Assembly (NCBI RefSeq): GCF_003576455.2
Contig: NZ_CP032869.1
Location: 3,658,001-3,722,000, forward strand
Length of the DNA stretch: 64,000 nucleotides
Source of the DNA: Mucilaginibacter celer
GTDB lineage: Bacteria; Bacteroidota; Bacteroidia; Sphingobacteriales; Sphingobacteriaceae
Direction of reading: 5' to 3'
Shown: piece by piece, positions 19,401 through 27,487 of the stretch
How the letters are laid out: the number at the start of each line of letters is the position of its first letter
Position numbering within the stretch: position 1 is the first letter of the stretch
Notes under the pieces: model-generated
What the model saw: only the letters and a program-made list of their open reading frames with translations
Databases searched by the model: none
What the model was told of the DNA's origin: nothing
Translations under genes and position numbers: made by a program

Positions 19401-20429
19401 GCTGCCATCGGCGCTTAAAGCCACTGATACGGCACCTGATAAACGGGCAGCCTGTGTCCATACACCATTGTTTAATATAAAAATCCATGAACTGCTACCT
19501 CCGGTTAAGGCAACACGCCCGTCTGCACTTATTGCCAAAACACTACCTTGACGTGACCCAGCCGCGCCGCCTGTACCAAACAGCTTATTTCCCTGCTGTG
19601 TCCATGAGCCACCACTACGGGTAAAAACCCATGTTGCACCGTTTTGACCATTATCATTAGAGCCTCCAAGCAGAGCGGTATTTCCATCGGCGCTTATTGC
19701 TACCGCAGTACCAACCTGCGAGGCTCCGGTGCCTCCGGTAGCTACAAGTTTAGCTCCCTGTTGGGTCCATACACCACCGCTACGGGTAAAAACCCAGGCC
19801 GCGCCGCGGTTACCGTTATCTATCGGGCCGCCTTCAATTATCGTATTTCCATCGGCACTTATCGCAACAGACCATCCCTGGTTAATGCCACCCAAGCCAC
19901 CCGTACCAACCAGTTTACCGCCCTGTTGTGTCCAGGTATCGCCATTACGCACAAATACCCAGATTGCACCAACACCATAATTATTAGGAAGCTTATTATC
20001 ATTAAAACCACCCACAACCGCGGTGGTACCATCAGCACTTATAGCTATTGAACAACCAAAAGCTACAAAATCTGTTGCTCCGTTGCGTACAAACTTATTA
20101 TTTTGCTGCGTAGTAGGTACTGGTGTAGCCACGATTGTAAAACTGCCCGCACCTGTTGCACTGCCGCCCGCCGTAGTGATAGATACATTGCCCGTTGTTG
20201 CACCCGGCATTACCATCCCTACTAACTGCGTACCTGTATTTGATATCACAATGGCCGGTACACCGCCAATAGTAAATGCCGTTGGAGAATTTAAGTCGCT
20301 GCCTGTTACAGTTACCAATGTGCCCACAGGGCCTGATGCCGGATTAAATGAGGAAATAACCGGTGCTGCCAGCAATTTTGCACCTATTAACATAGGCCAA
20401 ATAAGCAAGAGTAAAAGTTTACACTTCAT
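13422..20429 (-). CDS. Giant secreted modular protein B, paralogue of A, 2335 aa
   Basis: It has the same architecture as protein A: signal peptide (MKCKLLLLLIWPMLIGAKLLA), IPT/TIG (PVISSFNPASGPVGTLVTVT), FG-GAP-like propeller to about 475, then only two Big/MBG modules (from about 477 and 641), IPT at about 808, a second propeller, MBG at about 1280, IPT at about 1448, a third propeller, MBG at about 1913, IPT at about 2075, Big-like at about 2153, and a Por secretion tail from about 2250 (IPYPNPF, KEFKIVKNTN). The last ~430 residues are nearly identical to protein A, about nine in ten by eye, while the N-terminal propellers are more diverged. T9SS export to the surface is expected. Adhesion or glycan binding is inference; no enzyme motif was found. 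Confidence 0.9.
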   Translation of the reverse strand: MKCKLLLLLIWPMLIGAKLLAAPVISSFNPASGPVGTLVTVTGSDLNSPTAFTIGGVPAIVISNTGTQLVGMVMPGATTGNVSITTAGGSATGAGSFTIVATPVPTTQQNNKFVRNGATDFVAFGCSIAISADGTTAVVGGFNDNKLPNNYGVGAIWVFVRNGDTWTQQGGKLVGTGGLGGINQGWSVAISADGNTIIEGGPIDNGNRGAAWVFTRSGGVWTQQGAKLVATGGTGASQVGTAVAISADGNTALLGGSNDNGQNGATWVFTRSGGSWTQQGNKLFGTGGAAGSRQGSVLAISADGRVALTGGSSSWIFILNNGVWTQAARLSGAVSVALSADGSTAILGVPGYNNGIGNALVYARNGNNWLSQSQIVPPFMVGKSSAGESVGLSADGNSAVIGGPFDDSRKGAIWVYTRSGTTWAIKGGKLTGTGGVGNSGLGTNSALSADGSTIVSTGGGDNSDIGAVWPFKVGIPQTITFSPLRNATYGAADITPVATSTNSSIPITFTSSDTTVAVILNNKIHIKAVGTTVIRAFQDGDFTYAAATPYPRGFTVDAAPLTIRPDNKTVEQGQPIPALTATFTGFVNGETTTVLTTQPTISTTGNSSSPVGTYPITASGAVAKNYAITYNPGQLTITEPTSTQTITFNSINGADYGKPDIAPGATSTNPNNPITYSSSDTTVATIVNNKIHIIGAGTTNITASQAGDATHSPATPVTRPFVVSKVVLTATADNKKGISTHPLPVFTATYTGFVNGETNSVFTTQPTFTTTATTSSPVGTYPITMSGAVARNYLINNYVQGILTLTSSSPPTISSVTPASTPIGGLITINGTNLDYASSFKVGGINGVIVSATSTRVVGMVMPGTVNGTVTVNTLAGAATSSTTFTVAANLVPNAQQGNKLVGTGNSGPALQGSSIAASSDGNTLVVGGSYDNNGMGATWIFTRSGTTWSQQGGKLIGTGATGPNQLMQGRSVAVSADGNTIIVGGPGDSANVGAAWIFTRTGSTWSQQGTKLVGAGSVGPAQMGASVALSADGNTALIGGFNDNNGVGATWVFIRQNGVWSQQGNKLTGNDAYVTAGQGLHVAISANGNTAVVGGPNDFNGMGAAWVFIRTGTTWAQQGSKLLGADRSGSTTYQGNVAISADGNTILSGGYGDANYQGATWVFTRTGTTWSQLGSKLVGSGGVTQDFQGSSVAISADGLTAVIGGTGSSTSRGATWVFTRSGNTFGQHQAERIGSNSTNGARQGAAVAIAANGRTIYAAGPNDNNNQGAVWAFIPAAKQSQSIDFAPLAAVDYGTQFVTPVYQSTNTTLPITLTSSDSTIAVIAGNGKIHPRKGGTVTITATQPGDSKFSDAVPVSQVLTINKIPLTVFATNKTVSEGFSTLNLTGTYQGFVNGDSTSSFTKQPVFSTTATGTSAPGDYPITASGAVSASYTFTYKPGTLTVIPKQGPPQIASFSPKTGAVGTLVTITGSNLYAPAAFTIGGKPAIVISNTGSKLVGMVMPGAVNGPVSLSTDSGSTSTPVNFIVKATSYPSIQQGGALTGTGNIGAATQGYAVALSADGNTALVGARDDNGGQGAAWIFVRSGAVWQQQGSKLVGTGGSGQVNQGSAVAISADGNTAVVGGPADNGNVGAAWVFVRVGNTWQQQGDKLAGTGNIGESRQGQSIALSADGNTVVLGAAGDNNNLGAVWTFRRVSGVWQQINKVVVTDNILQPGVGRSVAISADGNTLLAGGPADNGGVGAVWIFKRVGNYWQQQRKLIGTVQGGAQGFSVSINADGTETFVGSYDYYPNEPENGYPADYTSIVTDYKLVNGDWLQQAKNYTFFNHTYLTNLIGAAPSADAKTFLVAGAVENSTAPQSVQVVNGSTQFELVANNTTATSMALSADGSTAILGFGYEGPTGLIRAFVSAEKNSQLITFNQPGPFTYGAPDTLISATSTNSSLPIMFTSSDTTVATIVAGNKVHILKAGVTNITASQDDASITPVTQAVTIKKALAVFTADAKSKAIGEPIPELTGIYSGFKNGDNSSVVTTQPVITTKATVNSLPGQYLIIGSGAAAANYDFRYVGGVMTVTNGTLPVISSFTPKDISAGATITINGANFDHATAVSFGGVPATSFTIVSSSRITAIVANGATGDVKVTTTEGVATLEGATFKQSQTITFAQPTARYVGDADFDPGATSSSGLPVSYTSNNTAIATIVNNKVHIVAQGSVSIGAAQAGDATYAPAANVYRTLVIRPMASFASSFAEFNALNDKKNIPYPNPFQTMVNFNLGDVAVSNVKVEVNNLSNGGTLTFSNQYVNKQGVLQLNLGSLRNGVYVLRITADNQVKEFKIVKNTN

Positions 20430-20658
20430 CGTGATATGGTTTAAAGTAAATGCCTCTCAGATCGCACTACAAGCCCGGGGTACTGGGATGTTTTGGCGGC
20501 GACCAGGTAAATAACGGATCTCTAATAAGATTTATGTTATAAAGCTACCAAAAAAAAACAATTTAAACCGTTATCATTCAGTAAGTTTTTTATTACATTT
20601 TCGTTAACGAACATTTTTTTATCCATTATTAAAAAAGTTTCAATCAAGAAAACAAAAA

Positions 20659-20683
20659 AGCCCCCGGAATACTCCGAAGGGCT
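20659..20683 (-). terminator. Terminator of the GH43 gene
   Basis: AGCCCCCGGA (20659-20668) pairs with TCCGAAGGGCT (20673-20683) across a 4-nt loop. Read on the reverse strand the stem is followed by TTTTTTGTTTTC, a good U-tract. It lies 23 nt beyond the stop of the GH43 gene at 20706. Confidence 0.8.
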
Positions 20684-20705
20684 CACCAACCTATATAAAA
20701 ATAAC

Positions 20706-22205
20706 CTATTGTTTTCGTTTCCCCCAAATGGCGGTGCCGTGGTTATCCAACCCGGTAAATATCAGGGTTGAGGTAACTTTGTTTTCCCAATCGCGCTCGC
20801 GTTCAACTTTTAACTTATAAGTATCGCCACTGCCATATTTCAGTTCGAGCCATGGCGAGGTGAATGTCCATTTATCTGCAGCATTGCCATCAATAGTACC
20901 CCCAGCATCCAGTTTAAATGCTGTTGAAACCTGGAAATCCGGATTACTTTGCTCGGTGGCATATCCCGGCACCACATGATAGTTAAGGGTGATTTTTTCG
21001 TAATTACCCGCTATATCTGCACTTGTGATAGCCGTTTGTGCTACGTTAGCATAACGCTCGGGCGATACGATTGGCCAGCCATCGGGTGTCCACGAAATCT
21101 TGCGTACGTGCAGATCCATAAAATAGGAGTTCACACCGGGCCTGCCCTGATGGGCCATATAATATTGCCCGCTGCCATCATCAAACACCGCGCAATGCGC
21201 TGTACCCTGCCAGCCGCTTTGATTGGTAAACTGGTATGGTGCCAGGATCATCGGGCCATGATCTTCGTCGGTATTGATATCATGTCCGTTATAATCATAA
21301 AACGGCCCGGTTGGGCTATCGCCGCGCCCTACCCTTACGTTGTACTTGGTTTGCAGCCAATCATAACTGATAAACAGAAAATATTTTTTCAGATCGGGAT
21401 TGTAAATCACCTCGGCACCTTCAATGTTGCCATTGTATTTGCCGCCTGTAAAACCACGGTTGGCAATGCGTTTGCCTTTATCGCCGGGCGAGGCAGCCAA
21501 ACCTGTTGATGGATCAAGCTTCAGGATATAAATACCATCCCAGGCCGAGCCATAATACATGTATTGTTCGCCTGCCGATGTGGTGACCACCGTTGGGTCA
21601 ATAGCATTGGTTTGGATGCTGGCATCGTTAGCCGAGGTTACCACCAAACCTTTTTCCGTCCAGGGTCCATCCGGTGCGGATGCCGTTGCCATGCCGATAA
21701 CGCTTAACCTTGCCACGGCCGATGAAAGCGAATAGTACAGTCTATACTCATTGCCCACTTTCATTACATAAGGAGCCCATAAGGCATTGTACGGCGTACC
21801 GCCTTTGCCTTTTATATAATCAGAGCCTTGTGTAGGTAATGATGAAAATACCCAGCCCACATACTCCCACTGCACCAGATCTTTTGAGCGGCGAATCTGT
21901 AGGCCCGGCCTTACATCGGTGCCAAAAGCCACATCTGTACTATAGCAGTAGTAGTAGCTGCCAAACTTTTTGATAGATGGATCGTGCACATTGTACACCG
22001 TCCATTTAGGATAAAACGTAACTGCGGAGATATCGGCATAGGTATCGGTTATACTGTTGATATCAAACGTGGTGGTTACCGGTGTTGTTGTGGTATCGGT
22101 TTTGGTTGGCGCAGGCGTTGGTGTTTCCTTTTTTGAGCAGGAGAACAGCACTGTTGCCAGGATGATTATTATGTATAGGTATATATTTTTCATCACTTTC
22201 ATCAT
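20706..22205 (-). CDS. GH43 arabinan endo-1,5-alpha-L-arabinosidase, lipoprotein
   Basis: A lipoprotein signal (LATVLFSCSKK, Cys23) and a Thr/Pro-rich linker precede a five-bladed GH43 catalytic domain. The expected acidic triad is visible: catalytic-base Asp75 in VHDPSI, the pKa-modulating Asp near 201 in IDPTVV, and the acid Glu near 262 in IEGAEVIYN. SPTGPFYD and HGPMILAPYQF fit the arabinanase subgroup. The C-terminal ~100 residues (YHVVPGYATEQSNPDFQ to IFTGLDNHGTAIWGKRKQ) resemble the beta-rich domain found after endo-arabinanase catalytic domains. It probably cleaves alpha-1,5-arabinan at the outer membrane and feeds the SusCD pair just upstream in the same direction. A palindromic element separates it from susD. 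Confidence 0.87.
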   Translation of the reverse strand: MMKVMKNIYLYIIIILATVLFSCSKKETPTPAPTKTDTTTTPVTTTFDINSITDTYADISAVTFYPKWTVYNVHDPSIKKFGSYYYCYSTDVAFGTDVRPGLQIRRSKDLVQWEYVGWVFSSLPTQGSDYIKGKGGTPYNALWAPYVMKVGNEYRLYYSLSSAVARLSVIGMATASAPDGPWTEKGLVVTSANDASIQTNAIDPTVVTTSAGEQYMYYGSAWDGIYILKLDPSTGLAASPGDKGKRIANRGFTGGKYNGNIEGAEVIYNPDLKKYFLFISYDWLQTKYNVRVGRGDSPTGPFYDYNGHDINTDEDHGPMILAPYQFTNQSGWQGTAHCAVFDDGSGQYYMAHQGRPGVNSYFMDLHVRKISWTPDGWPIVSPERYANVAQTAITSADIAGNYEKITLNYHVVPGYATEQSNPDFQVSTAFKLDAGGTIDGNAADKWTFTSPWLELKYGSGDTYKLKVERERDWENKVTSTLIFTGLDNHGTAIWGKRKQ

Positions 22206-22241
22206 TTTTCACGAGATTATTTAAAAGCGGAGGGTAGTGCG

Positions 22242-22389
22242 ATTCCCCTCTTGAGAGGGGTGGAGGGGTGTGTTGCTGCTTTGATAATCGCTCGAATAAC
22301 ACACCCCTGCTTTCGCTCAGTCCCACCGCGCCCCCTCTCAAGAGGGGAACTCAAAAAGCCCTCCCCTTCAGGGGAGGGTTGGGTGGGGT
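22242..22389. repeat. Palindromic intergenic element between SusD and GH43 genes
   Basis: TTCCCCTCTTGAGAGGGG at the left and CCCCTCTCAAGAGGGGAA at the right are inverted copies, extended inward by GGAGGGGTGTGTT and AACACACCCCT. A separate hairpin, CCCTCCCC-TTCA-GGGGAGGG at 22359-22378, is followed on the reverse strand by CTTTTTG, so it can terminate or attenuate the SusCD message before GH43. The composition (G/C-rich blocks in an AT-rich intergene) suggests a mobile repeat rather than a simple terminator. Confidence 0.75.
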
Positions 22390-23946
22390 TTAATACCCCG
22401 TATTCTGCACCAAACCAACATTAGTTTGCACCTCGGTAAGCGGTATCGGCAAATATTCTTTACCCGGTGTATAAGTATTAAACTCCGGATCGCGTGCTTT
22501 TAACCAGGCCAGCTTGGTGGCATCCTGTAACCAGCCCCAACGGCGGATATCGTCAAAGCGGTGCCCTTCTAAACTAAACTCAAGGAAGCGCTCGTGGCCA
22601 ATTTGTTCACGCATTTCGGCTTGCGACATGCCAGGTTTAACGGTGGCCAGGTTTGGTAAGCTAACCCGGCTGCGCACCTGCTGAATATATGGGTAGGCCG
22701 CATTAGTCTGGCTTAATTCGTTCAAACACTCTGCATACATCAGCAGCACATCGGCATAACGCATCAGGCGCTCGTTGATGCCTGAACGCCAGTCGTATTC
22801 ATCGGCCTGGCCGCTATCGCCATTTTCATATTTATGACAAAACAAGGCGTTTAGTGATGAACTTCCTGCATAGCGGGTGGCAAAATCCTGGTTGTACAGT
22901 TTTTCGCCGGGTTTGTTATAGTACATGGTTACATCCAAACGGGGGTCGATGGCGCCGCTGGTTGTCTTCTCCTGCAGATACTCGTTGTATAATGCGGGTG
23001 TTGGCTGCACATCGGTAAAGCCAAAACTTGCCGCGCCAAAAGTGATGGCACGGGCAGAGGTACGCCCCCATCCGGATGACGGATCGCCACCCCAGCCCAG
23101 ATCTGTACCGCCGGCATCCCGCGAAAACTGAACCTCGAAAATTGATTCGGCATTGTTCTCGTTATTGGCAAAAAAGTTATCGTAATAATTAGGTACCAAA
23201 CTGTAAATACCCATATCAATTACCGATTTAAACTCGGCAGCAGCCTCGGCATATTTTTTTGTGAACAGGTAAGTTTTACCTAAAAAAGCGGCGGCGGCAC
23301 CTTTGGTAGCCCTGCCGGTTTGCCCGTCGGGTGATAAGCCTGTGTAAGTTGCAGGCAGCATCCCTTCGGCAGCTTTAAAATCGCTGATTACCTGTGCCCA
23401 AACTACATCCTGGGGCTGTTGTTTCTGGAAATAATCGGCACTTGAACCAGCTGGCACTAAGGGCATCGGCACGTTTTTATAAAAATCGGCCAGGTGGAAG
23501 TAGTACAATCCGCGTAAAAAATAAGCCTGACCTAATACACGTTTTTTCAGTTCGGCATCCATATTGATATCGGGTACATATTTCAGCACCTCATTGGCGC
23601 GTAAAATACCTTGATAGTAGGCTGTCCATGAAAACAGTACGCCATCACCGGTGCTTTGCATATTGAATTTGCCCATGTTGTAAATCTGATCCCAGGGGCT
23701 GTAGCTGGTGGCATCGTCGCCCCGGGTATTCTCTACAATTGGCGAGAAGCGCATGTACGAACCATCAATAATTAAACTTCCGTACACGGCATTGATCCCT
23801 TTTACCGCGTCGCTGGCATTTTGCCAGAAGGTTTGGGTGGTTTGGGCGTTGGGGTTAACCGTGGTGAGGTCGCCTTTTTTACAGCCCATGGCAAATGCCG
23901 CTACCAACAATAGCGTGAATACTGCCTTTATATATATCGTTTTCAT
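22390..23946 (-). CDS. SusD/RagB family outer-membrane lipoprotein (arabinan locus)
   Basis: The 518-residue protein begins with a lipoprotein signal (LLLVAAFAMGCKK, Cys22). The SusD fold is shown by TPR-like helices (LGQAYFLRGLYYFHLADFY, AAAAFLGKTYLFTKKYAEAAAEF) and the conserved C-terminal blocks RYADVLLMYAECLNE, QVRSRVSLP, REQIGHERFLEFSLEGHRFDDIRRWG and EYLPIPLTEVQTN. SusD proteins cap their SusC transporter and capture glycans on the surface. It lies 29 nt downstream of its susC partner and upstream of GH43, so an arabinose-containing glycan is the likely ligand. That assignment rests on context alone. Confidence 0.93.
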   Translation of the reverse strand: MKTIYIKAVFTLLLVAAFAMGCKKGDLTTVNPNAQTTQTFWQNASDAVKGINAVYGSLIIDGSYMRFSPIVENTRGDDATSYSPWDQIYNMGKFNMQSTGDGVLFSWTAYYQGILRANEVLKYVPDINMDAELKKRVLGQAYFLRGLYYFHLADFYKNVPMPLVPAGSSADYFQKQQPQDVVWAQVISDFKAAEGMLPATYTGLSPDGQTGRATKGAAAAFLGKTYLFTKKYAEAAAEFKSVIDMGIYSLVPNYYDNFFANNENNAESIFEVQFSRDAGGTDLGWGGDPSSGWGRTSARAITFGAASFGFTDVQPTPALYNEYLQEKTTSGAIDPRLDVTMYYNKPGEKLYNQDFATRYAGSSSLNALFCHKYENGDSGQADEYDWRSGINERLMRYADVLLMYAECLNELSQTNAAYPYIQQVRSRVSLPNLATVKPGMSQAEMREQIGHERFLEFSLEGHRFDDIRRWGWLQDATKLAWLKARDPEFNTYTPGKEYLPIPLTEVQTNVGLVQNTGY

Positions 23947-23975
23947 TATAAATAATGTTAAATCGTTAATCAGTT

Positions 23976-26900
23976 TTATAATCCTACTTGTAAGCCTACC
24001 AATAAGATGCGCGGGTTAGGGAACGAACCGTAATCAAAGCCGCGGTTAATGGTACCATCGTTAATAAAATCGGGGTCGAAACCTTTGTATTTGGTAATGG
24101 TGTACAGGTTTTGGCCGGATAGGTACACCCTCAAACTCCTGATTACTTTGGTACGGTTAAGCAGGTTTGAAGGCAGACTGTAACCCAGCTGCGCGGTTTG
24201 CAAACGGGCGTATGATCCGCTTTGAATAAACCTGTCCGAGTTGCGGTTATTGGCATTTGGATCACCAATTATTGGGCGAGGTACATTGGTGTTCGTGTTG
24301 GTCGGCGTCCAGTAGTTCAGTTCATCGGTGCTGGCATTGGTGTACTGGCCCGTCATTAATGATTGATAAACACCATTGGCTATTTTACTGCCGTAGTTGC
24401 CCTGGATAAATATCGATGCATCGAAGCTTTTATAGTTGGCGCTGAAGTTAAAACCGTAATACAACTTAGGGATGGCCGAGCCGAGGTAAACGCGATCATT
24501 ATCATTGATGATGCCGTTATGATCGGTATCTACAAACTTAACATCGCCGGGGGCTGCACCTGTTTGGGTAGCATGGGCTGCTACATCGGCAGCATCTTTA
24601 AAGATCCCTTCAGTCTTAAAGGCGTATAACTGGCCAACCTCGCCGCCGACCGCCGTTTTGCTGTACGCGCCGTAAATTGGGTTGCCGCCGTTACCTAACG
24701 AGGTTACTTTGTTTTTTACTGTTGATGCATTGGCGCTGATGGTATAATTAAACGGACCGGTATCCCTGCTGCGGTAAGTTACCGTAAACTCAATACCCCT
24801 GTTAGTGAACGAAGCCGCATTAACCAAAGGTGTATTGATGGCACCTACCGAAATTGGGATAGGCACTGATAAAAGGATCCCCTTGATCTTATTCACATAA
24901 TACTCGGACGAGAAGCTTAACTGATCGTGAAACAAACTCAAATCGATACCCACGTTGGTGGTGCGTTTCTGCTCCCATTTATTGGTTTGGTCAAACACCT
25001 GGGTTTGAGTAGCTCCCGGTGCAAGGGTGTTGCCGAATACATAGCTGGCATTGCCGTTTACTACGGCCTGGTAAGGGTAAAACGCCAATGCGTTTACGTT
25101 ACCCAATGTGCCATAACCTGCTTTCAGTTTTAACTGGCTGATGGTTTCGGGCAGGTGGAGGAATTTTTCTTTGGCGATGTTCCAGCCTACCGATATACCG
25201 GCAAAATTACCGAAGCGGTTGTATACAGGCAGTTGCGATGTACCATCGCGGCGATAGTTGGCGGTTAACAGGTAACGGTCGTCATAATTATAGTTTACGC
25301 GGCCAAATATCGGCGAGTAAAACTTGCGCTCGTTGCTGTTACCGAAAACGGTTTTATCGGTAGTATTGCTCACGTTATCAAACGAGAACAGGTATGGCTG
25401 CGGCAAATTGTAGGCTATGCCGGTAAGGTTATCATTTTTATCTTTTTGATAAGCGGTACCTGCCAGCAATTCTACGTGATGCTTGTTAACATCAAATTTG
25501 TAGCTTAAGGTATTTTCGATAAGGGCGGTGTAATAGTTGCCGCGCGCATCGCTGTAATAAGCTGATGTGTTGGGATAAAACCAGCCCAGGTCATAGATCG
25601 GATCAAAGTAAGTGTTTTTGAAATCGTTACGATCATAGCTGGCGTTTAAACGGTATTTCAGGTTTTTGATAAACTCAATCTCCATCCAGGCCGAAGCCAG
25701 CATACGGTTACGTTGCCCGGTGCTGTTCAATATATTATTTACACCGATGATGTTCAATGAGATTGCACGTTGTGTATTCTGATCAACACCGCCGTAGCCG
25801 CCAACACGGTTGGCATCATAAATAGGCATAGTCGGGATAGCGGTAACCAAATCAACTATCTGATTGCCGGTACCATGCAGGTGCGGGTAAGCAAGGTTAT
25901 TATAATCGCCCTCGGTATAAGCAAACTTGCTGCCGAATGATACGATGCCTTTTTTACCCTGGATATTACCGCTCAGGTTATAACGGGTATATGACGGGCC
26001 GGATACGGTTGTACCTGATTGATTGAAATAATCGAAAGCTACATTATAGCTCATGTTCTCATTACCGCCCGATAAACCCAGATCATGACTTTGGGTGTAA
26101 CCAGTTTTAAAGGCCGAGCGCTGCCAATCGGTATTTACATTGCTGATGAATTTGCTTGATGAGGGGTCATTACCCGGCGCAAGAGATAACCCCGCATTGG
26201 TTTCGGCCGCGTTTGCTATTTTTTGATAGCCTACCCTATCAGTAACCGACAGCATTTTAGGGTTTTTCTGAAAGCCTGCGTAGCCATTGTAATTGATTTT
26301 CATGGCACCGTTTTTCCCTTTTTTGGTAGTGATGATCACCACGCCATTAGCTCCACGGAAACCATAAATAGCACCCGCCGAAGCATCTTTAATCACCTGC
26401 ATACTTTCTATATCGGTAGTAGGGAAATCAAATGGCTCCATAGTAGGCACGCCATCAATAATATAAAGCGGGTTATTGTTAATAAGCGAGCTTACACCAC
26501 GAATCCGGATAGAGACACCTTCACCCGGCACACCCGAACCATTCACCTGCACACCGGCAACCTGGCCTTGCAAGGCGCGGGCAACATCGGGCGTTACACG
26601 TTTGTTGGCATCTTTAACATTCACTACGGCTACCGAGCCGGTGAGGTTTTCTTTTTTCTGTGTACCGTATCCAACCACAATAACCTCATTCAATGAGTTG
26701 GAGGCTGCTTTAAGCTGTACATTGATCAGCGAACCGCCACTTACCGGCACCTCCTGCGAGGTATAGCCAATAAACGAGAATACCAATACTGCATCAGCAG
26801 TATTAGCATCCGGAATATTTAAAGTATAGCGGCCCTGCGTATCAGTTTGGGTACTTATATTGGTGCCTTTCACTTTTACGGTAACACCGGGCATAGGCAG

Positions 26901-27320
26901 GCCTCCATCATCGGTTACTTTACCGTTGATGGTGCCGGGAGCTATAGCTTTACCTTTTTCGGTAAGTATAACCAGGTTGTTATCGCTCAGGGTATAGCTC
27001 AGGTTTGTTTTATTAAGTACAATGTTCATCACTTCCTCAAGCGATGCATCTTTTGTATTTAAACTGGCGGGCATGTCGTTTTTCAACAGCATGTCGTCGT
27101 TATACAAAAAGCGGTAATCAGACTTTTTTTCAATTTCCTTCAACGCCTTTTTTAGCGATATGTTTTGGAAATTAACGTTGATTTTAGTCTGACCATACCC
27201 TTTTGAAAACGCCTGCAACGAGGAGACGAGTACCAGGATACAGATAAATTTAAACATAAGAAGTACTTTCAAAAATTGGTTCAGCCGCGGCGGGTTACCG
27301 CGGTGTGCATTTTTTTTCAT
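23976..27320 (-). CDS. SusC/RagA TonB-dependent transporter with N-terminal STN signalling domain
   Basis: At 1114 residues this is a full-length SusC. After an N-terminal signal (FKFICILVLVSSLQAFSKGYG) comes an STN domain (about 45-120; INVNFQNISLKKALKEIEKK), then a carboxypeptidase-regulatory-like domain (INGKVTDDGGLPMPGVTV), a plug (VVGYGTQKKENLTGSVAVV; IRGVSSLINNNPLYIIDGVP; SAGAIYGFRGANGVVIITTK) and a 22-strand-type barrel. It imports oligosaccharides in a TonB/ExbBD-powered way. The STN domain normally contacts a FecR-type anti-sigma factor, and both fecR and sigma genes lie just upstream, so the locus is predicted to sense its own substrate. Confidence 0.94.
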   Translation of the reverse strand: MKKNAHRGNPPRLNQFLKVLLMFKFICILVLVSSLQAFSKGYGQTKINVNFQNISLKKALKEIEKKSDYRFLYNDDMLLKNDMPASLNTKDASLEEVMNIVLNKTNLSYTLSDNNLVILTEKGKAIAPGTINGKVTDDGGLPMPGVTVKVKGTNISTQTDTQGRYTLNIPDANTADAVLVFSFIGYTSQEVPVSGGSLINVQLKAASNSLNEVIVVGYGTQKKENLTGSVAVVNVKDANKRVTPDVARALQGQVAGVQVNGSGVPGEGVSIRIRGVSSLINNNPLYIIDGVPTMEPFDFPTTDIESMQVIKDASAGAIYGFRGANGVVIITTKKGKNGAMKINYNGYAGFQKNPKMLSVTDRVGYQKIANAAETNAGLSLAPGNDPSSSKFISNVNTDWQRSAFKTGYTQSHDLGLSGGNENMSYNVAFDYFNQSGTTVSGPSYTRYNLSGNIQGKKGIVSFGSKFAYTEGDYNNLAYPHLHGTGNQIVDLVTAIPTMPIYDANRVGGYGGVDQNTQRAISLNIIGVNNILNSTGQRNRMLASAWMEIEFIKNLKYRLNASYDRNDFKNTYFDPIYDLGWFYPNTSAYYSDARGNYYTALIENTLSYKFDVNKHHVELLAGTAYQKDKNDNLTGIAYNLPQPYLFSFDNVSNTTDKTVFGNSNERKFYSPIFGRVNYNYDDRYLLTANYRRDGTSQLPVYNRFGNFAGISVGWNIAKEKFLHLPETISQLKLKAGYGTLGNVNALAFYPYQAVVNGNASYVFGNTLAPGATQTQVFDQTNKWEQKRTTNVGIDLSLFHDQLSFSSEYYVNKIKGILLSVPIPISVGAINTPLVNAASFTNRGIEFTVTYRSRDTGPFNYTISANASTVKNKVTSLGNGGNPIYGAYSKTAVGGEVGQLYAFKTEGIFKDAADVAAHATQTGAAPGDVKFVDTDHNGIINDNDRVYLGSAIPKLYYGFNFSANYKSFDASIFIQGNYGSKIANGVYQSLMTGQYTNASTDELNYWTPTNTNTNVPRPIIGDPNANNRNSDRFIQSGSYARLQTAQLGYSLPSNLLNRTKVIRSLRVYLSGQNLYTITKYKGFDPDFINDGTINRGFDYGSFPNPRILLVGLQVGL

Positions 27321-27487
27321 AATTTAGCATTAAGGTTATTTAACTATTTGGTTTATAGAAGGACTGGTAGTTAAGCTATACCACATTATAATGGGGGGAT
27401 GCGGGAACATCTCTCCATTTTTTTATGGTTTACTGGTTGAATACTTATTTACGCATAGGCATCTCTCATTTTTTAAAGGTTTATTAA

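Noticed and set aside
4710..20429. The two giant genes as one gene broken by a frameshift
   Set aside because: Each has its own signal peptide, its own T9SS tail and a terminator between them, so they are two complete genes.
22063..22341. 92-codon reverse frame overlapping the GH43 start and the palindromic element
   Set aside because: It spans the repeat and the GH43 signal peptide in another frame; no credible protein features.
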